Positions 1-10,144 are shown, counted from the stretch's first letter. The stretch is DNA of 20,487 nt from Actinomortierella ambigua (GCA_016098155.1 JAAAJB010000612.1:1-20487); one strand, 5' to 3'. Translations and numbers: made by a program. The notes: generated by a model from the sequence alone, not told the origin.

Positions 1-1994
1 AAGTTTGAAGAAAACAAGAAAGATGGTATTGAGTGAATTATTGGGCCTCCCTGCTTGAAAACAAGTTTCTCTCGCTGCAAAATCAGCTCTGACGAAGGAA
101 AGAGAGATAAAGATAGAGAAGCAAAAAAAGCTTTTTTATAACCCCTGCGTTGCTTACCTGTCCATCGATTGGCAGCATCTTTAGCGATCTGAGAGTACTT
201 GGCTACAAAATTACATCCAAAGCATAAAAAAAAAAGGTTGGACAGGGTGAATGAAAGAGTAAAACAGGATTCTGGGATTGCCGCGGTTGTGTATGTCATT
301 GTCATGCCCACCCATACCTTGAGCTTCGAGCAAGGCGGGGTCATTTTCGCTGTACTGCTTGAGCTCTTGATCCAGCTCCTTGCTTAGTGCCTCTTCTGCA
401 GCGAGTCGCTCCACCCAAACCTGCCGATCGGTGCTGTCCTGTCGCTGTGACTCTGCCTCCTCAATCTTGCTGGCAAGCGACGCATTGTTGCGCTCTAGAC
501 GCTGAATCTCTTGTTGCAGGGCCTCGATCTTGGTCGATTTCTAATAGAATGCGCGATGACCGGGGGGAGAAGGAGAAACGCCAATACCGAAAGGAAGTGA
601 GCAACACTTAACAGCGAGTAAAGAGAAAGAGAGAGTAGTCCTTGATTTCACAAAATTAGTTCATTGAAGTGATACCCGACTTTTTTATGATTTGATTACT
701 TACTGATTGCTGAGCCGCACTTGGGAATGCCCAGAACACGTTGTTGGTGCCCACCTTCTCTACAACGACGAGACCATCATCAACCAGAGACTGCAAGACA
801 TCTTTGACAGACTGTTGAACTAGGTGAGCCATAGCATCATCGGAAAGTGAGGTATGGAGGGTGATAAAAAAAAACAGAGAAAAGGAAATTAGATGTCCAA
901 AGATGCTCATGTACCTTTTCTTCTTCTTTCATTGATGATGTAGCGCGTACTCTACCCACTTACCGATGCCCTTTTGTTTCGGCGCAATCTTTTCGAGTTC
1001 TTGAAGCTTGTAGAACGTGCCCTAGTCACCAAGAAAAATAAAATAAAATGAGGAATTACGAGAGGAATTAAAACACATGTCAATGACTACCTCCATTCGT
1101 GAGGTACTTTTCAATCAGTTTTCTCTCTATCTCCGTTCCAGAACACCAAAACCGATCCGTTATATGGGATGAGATGCAAGTGCACCCTTTGGTGTCCGAC
1201 ATAAAGTCTTTGAGGGGGCGGATAGGAGGCAGAGGAGAAGGAGGTCGCGTTTGAAGATGCCCCACTGTAGTGGGAATGTGTGTTTTAATCACCTACCGAT
1301 TCGTGAAAGATCTCGAGCATCTTGGTGCGCTTCTCGGCGATGGACAAGCCCTTCTTAGACTAGAGAATGAATGCCATCATAGTAGGAAACGTACAAGCAG
1401 ACCAGTAGATTCATTATTATTTTTTTAATAAAGGGAGTAATGTATAAGTAAGCAGAGGACGGCATGCAGCATCGTGCAGAGCCAACCAAGTGTAGAGTAA
1501 GGACACCAGATTTTTTTTTGTTGAGTATTGTTGTTCAACACAAATAAAAAAAACAGTATACGGCACGAAAGGGACAGATAAGAGAGTGATTGGAGGACGC
1601 GCGCCAGTTGGTGCAGAAACGAAGGAGGAGGAGGAGGAGGAGAGGATGAGGATGAGGAGTCCGTGACACCAAAAAAGACATGGTTAGAGAATGACAAGAT
1701 AATAATAGGAAACAGATGCTTCGATGCATGTCCCGACTCTCAGTCCATTGATCCACTCTCTCACTGTCTCTTTCACGGGCACATGAAAAAGGAAGACAAG
1801 GAACGACAAAGAGAGCCATGGTATGGGGGGGGGGAGAGAACCACACCATTGATCTGGTGCAGAAGCGTTCGGGATCAAAGCGAGTGTGTAGGAAGGGGTA
1901 GCGAGTCGCATGCCAAAGCAAGGCAGCAAGGTGCGGGGCCCAAAAGGACAAAGTCCCCAGACCAGAACAACTCCATGCATAGAATACTTGCCAT
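1..1994 (-). CDS. MND1: MND1, meiotic nuclear division protein 1 (3' end off window)
   Basis: Mnd1 pairs with Hop2 as a coiled-coil heterodimer that helps Dmc1/Rad51 strand invasion in meiosis. Exons, in transcription order: 1359-1297 (SKKGLSIAEKRTKMLEIFHES), 1021-964 (GTFYKLQELEKIAPKQKGI), 819-704 (QQSVKDVLQSLVDDGLVVVEKVG, then FWAFPS), 540-318 (coiled-coil, KIEALQQEIQRLERNN onwards) and 202-158 (AKYSQIAKDAANRWT). All junctions are GT-AG and the phases match. The order follows human MND1 closely: winged-helix N-terminus, then leucine-zipper region, then ANRWT. The family starts MSKK, so the start ATG must sit in a separate exon. The best candidate is ATG 1994-1992, followed directly by a GCAAGT donor (a GC-AG intron). 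A last exon may begin at 88 or 74 and run off the left edge; I cannot fix it. The identity is secure, but both ends are uncertain. Confidence 0.92.
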
Positions 1995-2005
1995 TGTGCT
2001 TGAAT

Positions 2006-2052
2006 GGGGTGGTGGTGGTGATGGTGGTGGTGGTGGTGGTGTTGTTGTTGTG
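2006..2052. repeat. GGT/GTT trinucleotide array
   Basis: Mostly GGT units with one GAT interruption, passing into GTT units. It lies just upstream (on the minus strand) of the proposed MND1 start codon at 1994, so it would fall in the MND1 5' leader as CCA/ACC repeats. Confidence 0.85.
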
Positions 2053-2323
2053 TGTATATTGGGTGTATGTATCTGAGTAGTAAGTGAGTGATTGAATGAA
2101 TGAGCACCACCAACGAAATGAAATGAATAACAATTGAGTAGGGGTGTGTTGCCACCATGCAGCGTGCGTCTCCCTGTGAATGTATCTCTCACTCTCTCCT
2201 TTCTCCCCTCTGAAAAAAAAAATACATCTGGACTGATAAATGGTGGCAACAGGCATGGATCGGTGAGTACAAAAGTGATTGATTGATTACAATAACATAC
2301 AATTGAATCGGTGATTGGGCTTG

Positions 2324-2331
2324 TATATAAG
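2324..2331 (+). promoter_or_regulatory. TATA-box candidate (TATATAAG)
   Basis: TATATAAG on the plus strand, followed by the pyrimidine-rich leader of the PPTase gene. It is the best TATA-like site in the divergent region. Its distance to the ATG at 3416 implies a leader of roughly 1 kb unless a nearer initiator is used. Confidence 0.4.
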
Positions 2332-2389
2332 GAGAGAAGGAGCCAAAACCTGTGTCCGGGTCATTCACCATGACCATTTGACCATTGAC

Positions 2390-3060
2390 ATTCTTTTCTT
2401 TCTTTCTCCTCTCTCTTGTCTCACTACCTCTCATTCCCTCTCCTTTTTCTCTCTTTCTCGTCATTCCCTTTCATTGCCTCATTCTCTCTCTCTTTTACTC
2501 TTTCTCTCCATTGTGCCCTCTTCGGTCACTGTTTCCGTAGTGTTTCTTCCCTTGCTGGTCTGACGCCCTGTTACGTCTTCCTTCGGCCGTTCGTCACAGT
2601 TACTGCCCTCAGCCCGCTTGTCGCTTTCTCTCTCTCTCTCTTTCCCTCCCTCTTCCAGCCACACCTACACACCCACTTTCTCTCCGACTCGTTTGCCTCG
2701 GCTTCGCCTCCATCTAGCGCAGCTCCAGAGTGCCCGTGCTTTTTCTGTATTGTTTGCTAATTGTGTGCGTCCTTCTCTGCAGACTGACGCTGGACATTTT
2801 GGCTGCTCTTTTTTTTTTTCTTCTCTTCTTCGTTTCCTGCATCGTACATTTTAGTCCCGACTCAATTGCACCTGCAGCATATCTTCAGCGCGCTCTTTTC
2901 ACTTTAATTTTTTTTTACCCTTCTCTTCTTTCTCCTTCTCTTGCCTTCTCGTCCTTTCTTCTTATTCTTCTCTTGTCTTCTTCTTCTTCCTCTTCTCTTC
3001 TTTTCTTTTCTTCTCTTCTTCTTCTTTCAATTCATCTACAAATATCCCGGTTCTTGTTAA
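2390..3060 (+). other. Pyrimidine-rich 5' leader tract (plus strand)
   Basis: About 670 bases dominated by CT, CTT and TTC runs, with few purines on the plus strand. It lies upstream of the PPTase start and downstream of the TATA candidate. Open frames through it encode only Ser/Leu/Phe-rich low complexity, so I treat it as leader or promoter DNA. Confidence 0.6.
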
Positions 3061-3169
3061 TCTCTTCAAACGCCAAACAACATTTGGCGATCCACACGCT
3101 CTGTTGTTAGTCTACTTTTGTTCTCCTCCTCCTGCTGCTCCTCCTCGCAGCCCTTCCTTCCCCTGACAT

Positions 3170-3335
3170 ACCACACACATACACAAATCACACATACACA
3201 AAGCACACATACACAAAGCACACGCACACACACACACAAGCACACACACGACACATATCGACAACAACAACAACGACAACAACGACAACGACAACGACAA
3301 CAATAACAACAGCATCATCAACAACAACATCAACA
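3170..3335. repeat. CA-rich minisatellite and CAA/CGACAA array
   Basis: The first part (about 3170-3253) is CA-rich and contains two tandem copies of a 15-base unit, CACACATACACAAAG, then CA dinucleotides. The second part (about 3260-3335) is made of CAA, CGA and ATC triplets. It ends about 80 bases before the PPTase ATG, so it is probably transcribed leader. Confidence 0.85.
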
Positions 3336-3415
3336 TCCACTCGAGCTTACATTACATATTACATTATACATACATTGCCTTGCGTCTGTCTCCTCGATTT
3401 TTTTTTGTCTTTGTC

Positions 3416-6400
3416 ATGTCGATAACACGTTGGGCCTTCAACATCCGTCAGCCGCTGCTGCTCGAGCACATCGAGCCCCTGGTCACGTCGCTGACGAGCT
3501 CCGAGAAGAACGATGCCATTGTGCCGTTCTCTAACCTACTGTCGTTCTTGCCCAAGATGGACTGTGATCGACTGCTCGAGTTGCGTCAGGAGGAGGACAT
3601 GCGGCGCGCTCTAGTTGGTCGTCTCATGATCCATGCATTCTTCACCGTCGTCCATAGTTGCCGCTGGGAGAACCTTGTTTTCTCCAGAACCGAAGCCAAC
3701 AAACCCGTCTTGGTAAGGGGATGGAGGGTCTTTGATTGATCACTGATTGTTTTACATCCATCTATCACCCTTTTTTTTTTCCTTTTGTGACCAAGGAGTC
3801 AGTGGGTCGAAGGAGTCGAGACAAAACGTAAATAGAGTGGACGTTTTGATTTGATTAGCTTCAGCGGTGATGATGGTGGTGGTGGTGATGGTGGTGGTGA
3901 TGACAGGGGGAGGGAAGGAGAGAGGGAAAAAAAAGGTGGCACAAATTATTTCTTCCTTCGGGGGCCCTTCCTCCCTTCCATCCTTTCCCCCTTTCCTCCT
4001 ATACTCCTATCGAGGAATGGGCCATTACGAGAGATGGGAGGGGGTGGTTGTGGTTGTTGTACTAGTTGCTACTGATGTGCATGTTCTGCTTCCAGCTGTT
4101 TTCCGTCCCGCCGATTCGTCCCCTCCATTTCTGGGCATGAAGCTTCCGAAGGAGTTTTTCTATCTTTTTCTTTCTTCTGTGTTTGTTATTTTCAGGGCCA
4201 GCTATCCCCCCCCCTCTATCATGTTCCAACCTTCCCGCACCCTTTCTCTTTCCCCACCTCCCCCTTCGATGCCCGCTCCGTTGGCTGTTTTATTTCTGGT
4301 GGTGTTGCAAAGTTGATTCGATGGAGGAAAAAAAAGGGGGAGGGGGGGAGAGGAGGCAAAAAGGATGGAACCAATTGCACTCATCTGAAGAAACTTTTCA
4401 ATAGGCACGATTGTGTGCACGGCACACATTTCAACCTTTTGAGTACTAGTGTCAATCTATTTTTCCTCAAGAGGGGGGGGGATCAGGGTCCTGTCTTTTT
4501 TAGTTGCGGCATTGTGGCATTGTGGCATCGGGCATCGTGGCGTCGGCGCATCTTGCTGCAACCATCCATTCGTGCCTGAAATTTGCCCTTCTATGCCCTC
4601 GAGTGAGAGATATACAATGGCAGTGGGATAGATGATACACTACCTAGAGAGGGCGGGCAGATGGAAGGAAAGGAAGAGGAACAACCGGTACCTACAAGCC
4701 CAAAAAACAAAAAAAAAAAGAGGGTAGCGGTAGGAAAGTGTGTTTGTACCTTGTTTAGATTTATAGTTGTAGGGGTATTGTGCACGATGGGTAACGTGGC
4801 GATTCTTGTTTTCGTTCTCCGCCAGTGGTGATCTTTCATGCACTCGCGCCGTCCATGGGGACAAAACCAAGTCCTCGCTCCCCACCTTCCCTCTCTTTCT
4901 TCATGGAAATATCCTTGTGCACCATTGGCATTAGTGCCAACTCTTCCTTGGGGAGAGAGATGAGGATGAGAAGAAGCCTTGCAGCCGTAGCAGAGCCAAG
5001 ATAAATTGATGTGGGACAGAACGAGGGCCTCCATCTCATTCTTGTTATGTTGTTGAGTACATCTGTGTGGCAACCTTCTTTTTAGCTGGATCGGCTTCTG
5101 AATGGCACCCTTGGCATGCACCCTCGTTTTTTTTTCTTTGTGCTCTTGTTGTTTGCTTTGGGTGACTTTTGGGGAAGAGAGGAGAGGGAGAGGTACGCGC
5201 GCTCAATGGGGCTATTCTTTCTCTTTTGTTTTTTTTTTGTTCCGGTGGACGTATCGGCCTGGCTCCCCCAACTATTTGTCACTCCATCTAACGCTTCCGA
5301 TCCATGCTCACAAATGGACATGCGTACACATACATAGCTGCTTTGTCTGAAGAGGACGCATCACAGTCTGTTCGTTAGGGCAAGAGGTATTTTTTTAATA
5401 TTAAGCGTACACTGACATGTCTCTCTCTCATTCTTCTATTTTTTTTTGGGTCTCTCTGCTTCGTCATGGATGGCAATGATATCCCTTAATTAGGTTGAGC
5501 CTGCTCATTTGGCCAACGTTAGTTTCAACATTTCACACCATGGAGACTGGGTCCTCTTTGTAGGAGCCAACACGACAGACGGCACGATGCGTCTCGGCGT
5601 CGATGTCATGGACTTTCAAGAGCAGGTACCCGGCGAATCCTTTGAGACGTTTTTGAGCTGCTTCCAGGATCAGGTACTGCTCTATGATTTGTCTACTATC
5701 TTTGCCTAATCATGCATGGTCATGGGCGGAGGAGGGGGAGGAAGGGAGGGGGGAGGTACATGCGATACGGTAAAGAGAGAGGAGGGGAGAGAGAGAGTAA
5801 GAGAGAGATAGCGAGAGATTGAATGAGTGAGTGAGTAAGCGAGCGAGAATGAATGAAGAACGAGAATATAGACAGAGACGGACAAGATGATTTTCACGAA
5901 AGGAACAAAAAAGGGGGCAAGCGGAAAGGAGAAGAGGAGGGGGGGTCAGGATCAAGCTGTGCTTGTATGGATTATGGGTGGGATCAGGGAGCACACTCAC
6001 TCTGGTCCGATCCGCACGTCGATCCTTTTTTTTCGAATCATGATCTTTATTGGCATAGGAGCCATGTGAACAACCCGGGTACCCGATATCTGTCTTTTTT
6101 TTTGTTTTTGGGCTGCTGGACCTCGCTGTCACTTGAGAGAATGAAGGGGACAGAGACAGCGATAGGTAGAGAGAGACAGACAGACAGAGAGAGAGAAAGA
6201 GAGCTATTTCAAACGTGCAGGATGGAAGGAAGGAAATGGGAGACCATGACCAGTCAAGAGCTGTGACATCTCGCCGAGAATGAAGGGACACAGAGGACCC
6301 GGGAAAAAAACAAAAAACACCAGATACAGGATGTAGCAACAAAAAAAGGAGGATGCATGACCTTTGCCCTCGTTCTTAGTTCCGTGCTCAATGGCAGACA

Positions 6401-7860
6401 GACATGGGGTCAACTGGACACAGACCATTGCATGCACAGGACATGGTCAGGACATGCTGGTAAACAGGAATAGAAAGCAGGCACGCAGGAGCATCGTTGA
6501 CGTAAACTTGAAATCATTTTATATTTTATGTATTATTTCTCTGGGCTGGGTCACAATAATGGGCGGTTGGACATTTGCATTGCCAAGAACAGAGTCGAAT
6601 GCTCTTCTTGTGCCTATTCTCTCTCTATCTCTCTCTCCCTCTATCCCTCTCTCTTCTCTATCTCTCTATCTCTCCATCCCTCTGTCCCTCTCTCTTCTCT
6701 ATCTCTCTATCCCTCTCTCTTCTCTCTCTCTCTCTGTCTCTGTATTCCCGTCTCATGGCGATCTATTTTGTCGATTTGTGGAGAGATGGTTCCTCGAGTC
6801 TAGAAGACTTTGCGTGCAATTAGGGAGCTTGTATTGTGGGACATGCTCTGCATGGTGATGTCACTCTAAACTTTGATGGACTAGCCTCGACTATTCTCCC
6901 TCGGATCTATACTACCAACACGCGTGCGTGCGAGGAGGTTGTTGACGTCTCGACCTCACAACCCTACCTCCTACCTCCTCGTTCCCCTCAATTGCCCATG
7001 CACGCAAATGCATTCCCACGAGGACACACAGTCATGAAAATAAGGACACGCCCACACATGCGCACACAACGACAACTCATGGGCGTGTTGATATCTGACG
7101 CGCCCAACGCGGAAGGCCCTCGAGGAATGAACCGAAAAAAAAGCGTTGCTCTCAATTGCAACAGCCATATTTTTGGCGCACAGCGACAACCTTGTTAACC
7201 CCTTCACCAATCTTTCTTTCTCTCTCCTTCTGGAATTTCGCCATGTTCACAACATAGTTTACTGCTGCCGAGCAGGCGTTTATGCACAATGCAGGAGTTT
7301 ATGCACAGCAATTACGGTGTTTCTACCGCCTTTGGTGCCTCAAGGAATCGGTTGTCAAGGCCATCGGTGTCGGAATTGACTACAACCTTAAAGCACTCGA
7401 GTTTACCGTAAGCGACCCCGAGGAGAGTCTCAAGGTAACGAAGATTTTCCTTTCAGCAGGAGAGGAGAAATGACCTTCTTGTGATCGTTTCATTGTCAGA
7501 TGATATTTTGATCGATTGTTGATGAACCCAACACCTCGCACAGGATAAATATTATGACCGTAGAATGTTCCAAACTCACTTACAATCACTTTAAATTTCT
7601 TGTGGACCACTTTCTCTTATTAGCCAATACTGTCGACTTCAATGCAGGTTGTGGAACCTCAGGAAGAGCTGACAGACGAAGGCTGGGCCTTCGAAGAGGC
7701 TCTATTGGATCAGAACCATTGCTATGCGATCGCCATCCAGAACGAGATGCAAGGCGGTGCACCGGCAATCGATGCCGAGGGTGCCAAGTTTCAACATTTG
7801 GATTGGAAAGGGCTGCTGAAGCACGCTGTCCCTTATCCTTCGCCCTATGTCGCTGCGTAA
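3416..7860 (+). CDS. LYS5: 4'-phosphopantetheinyl transferase, Sfp/AASDHPPT (Lys5) type
   Basis: The enzyme moves the phosphopantetheine arm from CoA to a carrier-protein serine; in fungi a Lys5-type enzyme activates the Lys2 alpha-aminoadipate reductase. Four phase-0 exons: 3416-3712, 5494-5673, 7258-7434 and 7648-7860, giving 288 aa. Landmarks match human AASDHPPT in order: RWAF near the start, GRLMIHAFF and the KPVL region, NVSFNISHHGDW (residues 107-118), LGVDVMD with the metal-binding Asp at 136, WCLKES at 185-190 (the W..KE motif, with Lys188 and Glu189), then KAIGVG and GWAFEEALL. No piece of the family seems to be missing, so introns of 1781 and 1584 bp are real if the exons are. The last intron is 213 bp. 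A second donor in the third exon (7408) is also in frame. The gene converges with the UCH gene downstream. Confidence 0.95.
3713..5493 (+). other. PPTase intron 1 (1781 bp)
   Basis: The donor is TTG|GTAAGG and the acceptor TTAATTAG|GTT. It holds GGT/GAT repeats (about 3867-3905), purine-rich blocks, and a short GGCATTGTG-like repeat (about 4506-4551). A 176-codon minus-strand open frame (4591-5121) lies in it; I do not recognise the product and see no splice-consistent gene around it. No transposon ends or RNA genes were seen. Confidence 0.8.
5757..5850. repeat. GA/GAGT simple repeat
   Basis: GA dinucleotides followed by GAGT, GAGC and GAAT tetranucleotides within PPTase intron 2. Confidence 0.75.
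6615..6748. repeat. CT microsatellite with duplicated block
   Basis: A CT-rich tract in PPTase intron 2 in which a longer block around CCCTCTCTCTTCTCTATC occurs more than once, separated by CTCCATCCCTCTGT. Open frames here encode only Ser/Leu repeats. Confidence 0.8.
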
Positions 7861-8227
7861 CGCCCACCCTCAAACCCGGTCTTCGCTTTTCCCGAGTCTG
7901 CTGTTTCCCTGTTTGCGACTCGCGGTGTACATTTTTTATTACTTGTCTTACTCTGCGGCAACTATCCAATATTACCAACTATAGCTCCCCCCCCCTTGCG
8001 AAAGAGAAAGACGTGAGTAGAGATGAGCGTGAATTCTATACGCTCCCCCTTCCCCCCTTTTCCGTTCCCTGTACTTTAATCTGATTCCCCTCTGCGAAGA
8101 AAAAAAATCGATTGCTCCTGTTTTATTGAAAAGTAAGCCCTTTTTTTTTACATAAAAGTATTTTTTATGTCACGGATGGAAAATCATAGAAAGAGGGTAT
8201 GTTGTAGACATTTTCCTGCCATTCGTT
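7861..8227. other. Convergent 3' flanks of the PPTase and UCH genes
   Basis: No gene is seen. On the minus strand, AATAAA at 8127-8122 is about 100 bases past the UCH stop and is a good polyadenylation signal. No clear AATAAA is seen on the plus strand for the PPTase gene. Several T and A runs are present. Confidence 0.6.
8122..8127 (-). terminator. Polyadenylation signal AATAAA for the UCH gene
   Basis: Minus-strand AATAAA about 100 bases downstream of the TGA at 8228-8230, a usual distance for a fungal 3' UTR. Confidence 0.5.
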
Positions 8228-9760
8228 TCACCAGTCATCGCCAGTGTCAGGAGCCGTGGTGGCAGCAATGACGCTGAAATTGTAATTATCAGGGTCGCGT
8301 GCGATGAACTCGCGAGCCACGGCTGCTGCGTCCTAATGTGTAGAAAAAAAGAGAGGTAGGAGGAGGAGTTTAGACTCTTTCTCTTAAATTATTGCTGGTG
8401 CAAAATTTCTCCTTGATATTTTTCCCTCTTTTTTTTTTTTTACATCTCCCACCATCCTCCTTCCCACTTCTTCCTCCCCCTCCTTGTATTTTCTTTATAC
8501 CTTCAAAAAATTCTCTGGTGAGGTCTGGCCATGATTGACAGGCCAGGGCTTGTTTCCGTCGAGTTCATACAGGTGGCCGTCGCGTTCGACCAGGCACACA
8601 AAGTGCAGGTCGACCTCGGCCTGCAGGTCGGGCGTCGCGGTCTGGCCTGTTGAGGCGTGGCCTTCGTGCACGCGCGCCAGGTCCTTGTCGGTCTCGAGTG
8701 CAGCCACGCGGTCGGCAGGGCTCAGCGGGAGGGTCTTTTCCAAGAAGCGGTGCATGACGCTTCCGTTTTCTATAGGTGTGTGTTATGTGGGTTGTGTTGT
8801 GTTGTGTTGTGATGTTTTTTTTTTTTTTTTTTTTGAGAAATTGACAAGCGTGTGAACAATGAAAAATCCATCGATCCTTCATTCCATCCATCCAGGGGGG
8901 GGGAGGGAGGGAGAGGAGAGAGAGGATGTTGATGAAAGGACAAAGAGAAAGGTCCATCATCACCTCCTCTCTATTACCCAAACACAACAACTTACCGAGT
9001 TGGACGATACCGCCATGGGCCCAGTTATTCGCCAGCGAGTGCAGGACACCCATGGTGCCGCAGGCGTTGGCGATGGTCTGCGGGTAAAAGACGAGCTTGT
9101 CTGAGACGACCTGACCCTGCTGCCCGATCCGCTCGCGCTCTTGCTTGATGTACGCCTGGTAGGCGTCGTTGATCGGGAACAGGAGAATCACCGCGTGTAC
9201 GGGCTGCGGGATGAACGCCAGGAGCTCGTCGTCTAGACCCATCACGTCCACGTAGCGCCAGGGCGCCTTGACGCCGAGATCGCGCACGTACTGGAAGAGG
9301 GGAAGGGGGTTGTGTGTGTGTGTGTGAGAGAGAGAACATGAGCGACCCTTCACTACCTCCCTTTGATACACGCGTGATGTTTGTACTTTCCCTCCACAAA
9401 ATATAAATGTGTATATATATCCTCATCCATGACCCCATGGTTGATTCCATCCATTGCCTTACCTTGTCGAGGACCTATTGAAGCGTTCGCCCCACAAAGA
9501 CAAAGGAGAGATCAGTTTAACCGGGTGCAGAAAGTCATTGGTTGCCACTATCTTGTGCTTAAGGACTCCAAAAACCCCTCAGGTGGAGAAGAGGGAAAGG
9601 CAGGGTCTTTTGCTGGCCGCAGCAAGAGTGGGCGTGATAAAATCCAAAGCATTCTCCTCCATCCATCGGAGATAAAAAAAACAAGACAGCTGCTTCCTAC
9701 CGAAGGGTTCGACTCCAAAGCGAGCCAGCGAATCTTTTTCTCTGGAGTCGGGACCGTCAT
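8228..9760 (-). CDS. YUH1: Ubiquitin carboxyl-terminal hydrolase, UCH family (peptidase C12)
   Basis: This cysteine protease frees ubiquitin from small C-terminal adducts and processes ubiquitin precursors (UCHL1/UCHL3/Yuh1 family). Five exons: 9760-9701, 9474-9463 (12 nt), 9290-8996, 8769-8501 and 8332-8228, giving 246 aa. The active site is complete: oxyanion Gln95 and nucleophile Cys101 in QTIANACGT, His178 in VDLHFVCL and Asp193 in YELDGNKP. The His-Asp spacing equals that of UCHL3. The N-terminus RWLALESNPS-VLDK-YVRDLG aligns without gaps to UCHL3 [20 protein letters not shown], which fixes both the start ATG at 9760 and the microexon. The C-terminus (ARDPDNYNFSVIAATTAP onwards) matches the end of the family. 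Length is normal for the family. An intron at 8770-8995 carries a run of 20 T. Confidence 0.96.
8815..8834. repeat. Homopolymer T run in a UCH intron
   Basis: Twenty consecutive T on the plus strand, preceded by a GTGTT-type repeat, inside the intron 8770-8995. Length is probably polymorphic or misread. Confidence 0.85.
9463..9474 (-). other. 12-nt microexon of the UCH gene (codes V-L-D-K)
   Basis: On the minus strand the sequence is CAATAG|GTCCTCGACAAG|GTAAGG, with perfect acceptor and donor on each side. Both flanking exons are phase 0, and the four residues fill exactly the gap against UCHL3 (V-T-N-Q). Introns of 226 and 172 bp flank it. Confidence 0.85.
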
Positions 9761-10144
9761 AGTTGATAGGGAGAGCAAAGTGGTTAGGAATGAGTTTAAA
9801 GAGCTAGATGCTGAGCTGAATGAAGAAAAGGAATGGAGCTTTTTTCTTTTTGCAATGAGTTCACTCCCCCCTTTTTATTGGCTCGAGTTGTGGTGGCTGG
9901 GAAAGAAAAAGAAATAAAATAGGGCGAACGCGTAAGACTCGAATGCCAAAGGTGGTACGAAATGTTCTGAGCGGGGGAGGGTAGGGAAACCCGAAACTAC
10001 ATATATAAAACTTTCCAGAGTGTTCACTGGCGAGACAGGGAGGTGGACGATGGGGCCCAGCACGGAACAGGTAACCCCCCCTCCCATCAACGCTCTCTTT
10101 TTTTGGCGAATGGGGGGGGGGGGCATTTTTTTTAAAGAAAAAAC
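9761..10144 (-). promoter_or_regulatory. UCH upstream region / ECM15 3' flank
   Basis: A 384-bp gap between two minus-strand genes. It has a TATA-like TTTATATATG on the minus strand near 10002-10015, about 250 bases before the UCH ATG. No further coding exon was seen. A G run (10112-10121) and T/A runs lie near the ECM15 stop. Confidence 0.45.

Larger units (their letters stand above)
1995..3415. promoter_or_regulatory. Divergent promoter/leader region between MND1 and the PPTase gene
   Basis: No convincing coding exon is visible here. From left to right it holds a GGT array (2006-2052), a TATATAAG box on the plus strand (2324-2331), a long pyrimidine-rich stretch on the plus strand (about 2390-3060), a CA-rich array and a CAA-rich array (3170-3335), then the PPTase start. 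The plus-strand TATA box would give a 5' leader of about 1 kb for the PPTase transcript, possibly with an untranslated exon or intron inside. The several short open frames are translations of low-complexity DNA. Confidence 0.5.
5674..7257 (+). other. PPTase intron 2 (1584 bp)
   Basis: The donor is GATCAG|GTACTG and the acceptor CAACATAG|TTTACT. The flanking exons join in phase at exactly the place where human AASDHPPT is continuous. The intron contains a purine-rich block (5730-5970), a CT microsatellite with a longer internal duplication (6615-6748) and otherwise unique sequence. No gene was recognised inside it. Confidence 0.8.

Noticed and set aside
1535..2256. Overlapping minus-strand frames of 190-207 codons rich in His/Thr
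   Set aside because: They read through the GGT array and the MND1 start region; the composition follows the repeat and no family resemblance is seen.
3170..3335. Possible CRISPR-like array
   Set aside because: Units are 15 bases with no spacers; it is a CA/CAA microsatellite in a fungal leader region.
5710..6342. 210-codon minus-strand frame in PPTase intron 2
   Set aside because: It is the reverse reading of GA-rich tracts, giving Ser/Leu repeats; no recognisable domain.
8815..8834. T run as a bacterial-type terminator
   Set aside because: It lies inside a spliced intron of a eukaryotic gene with no hairpin before it.
8535..9104. Plus-strand open frames opposite the UCH exons
   Set aside because: They are antisense shadows of the UCH coding sequence, which has a complete active site.
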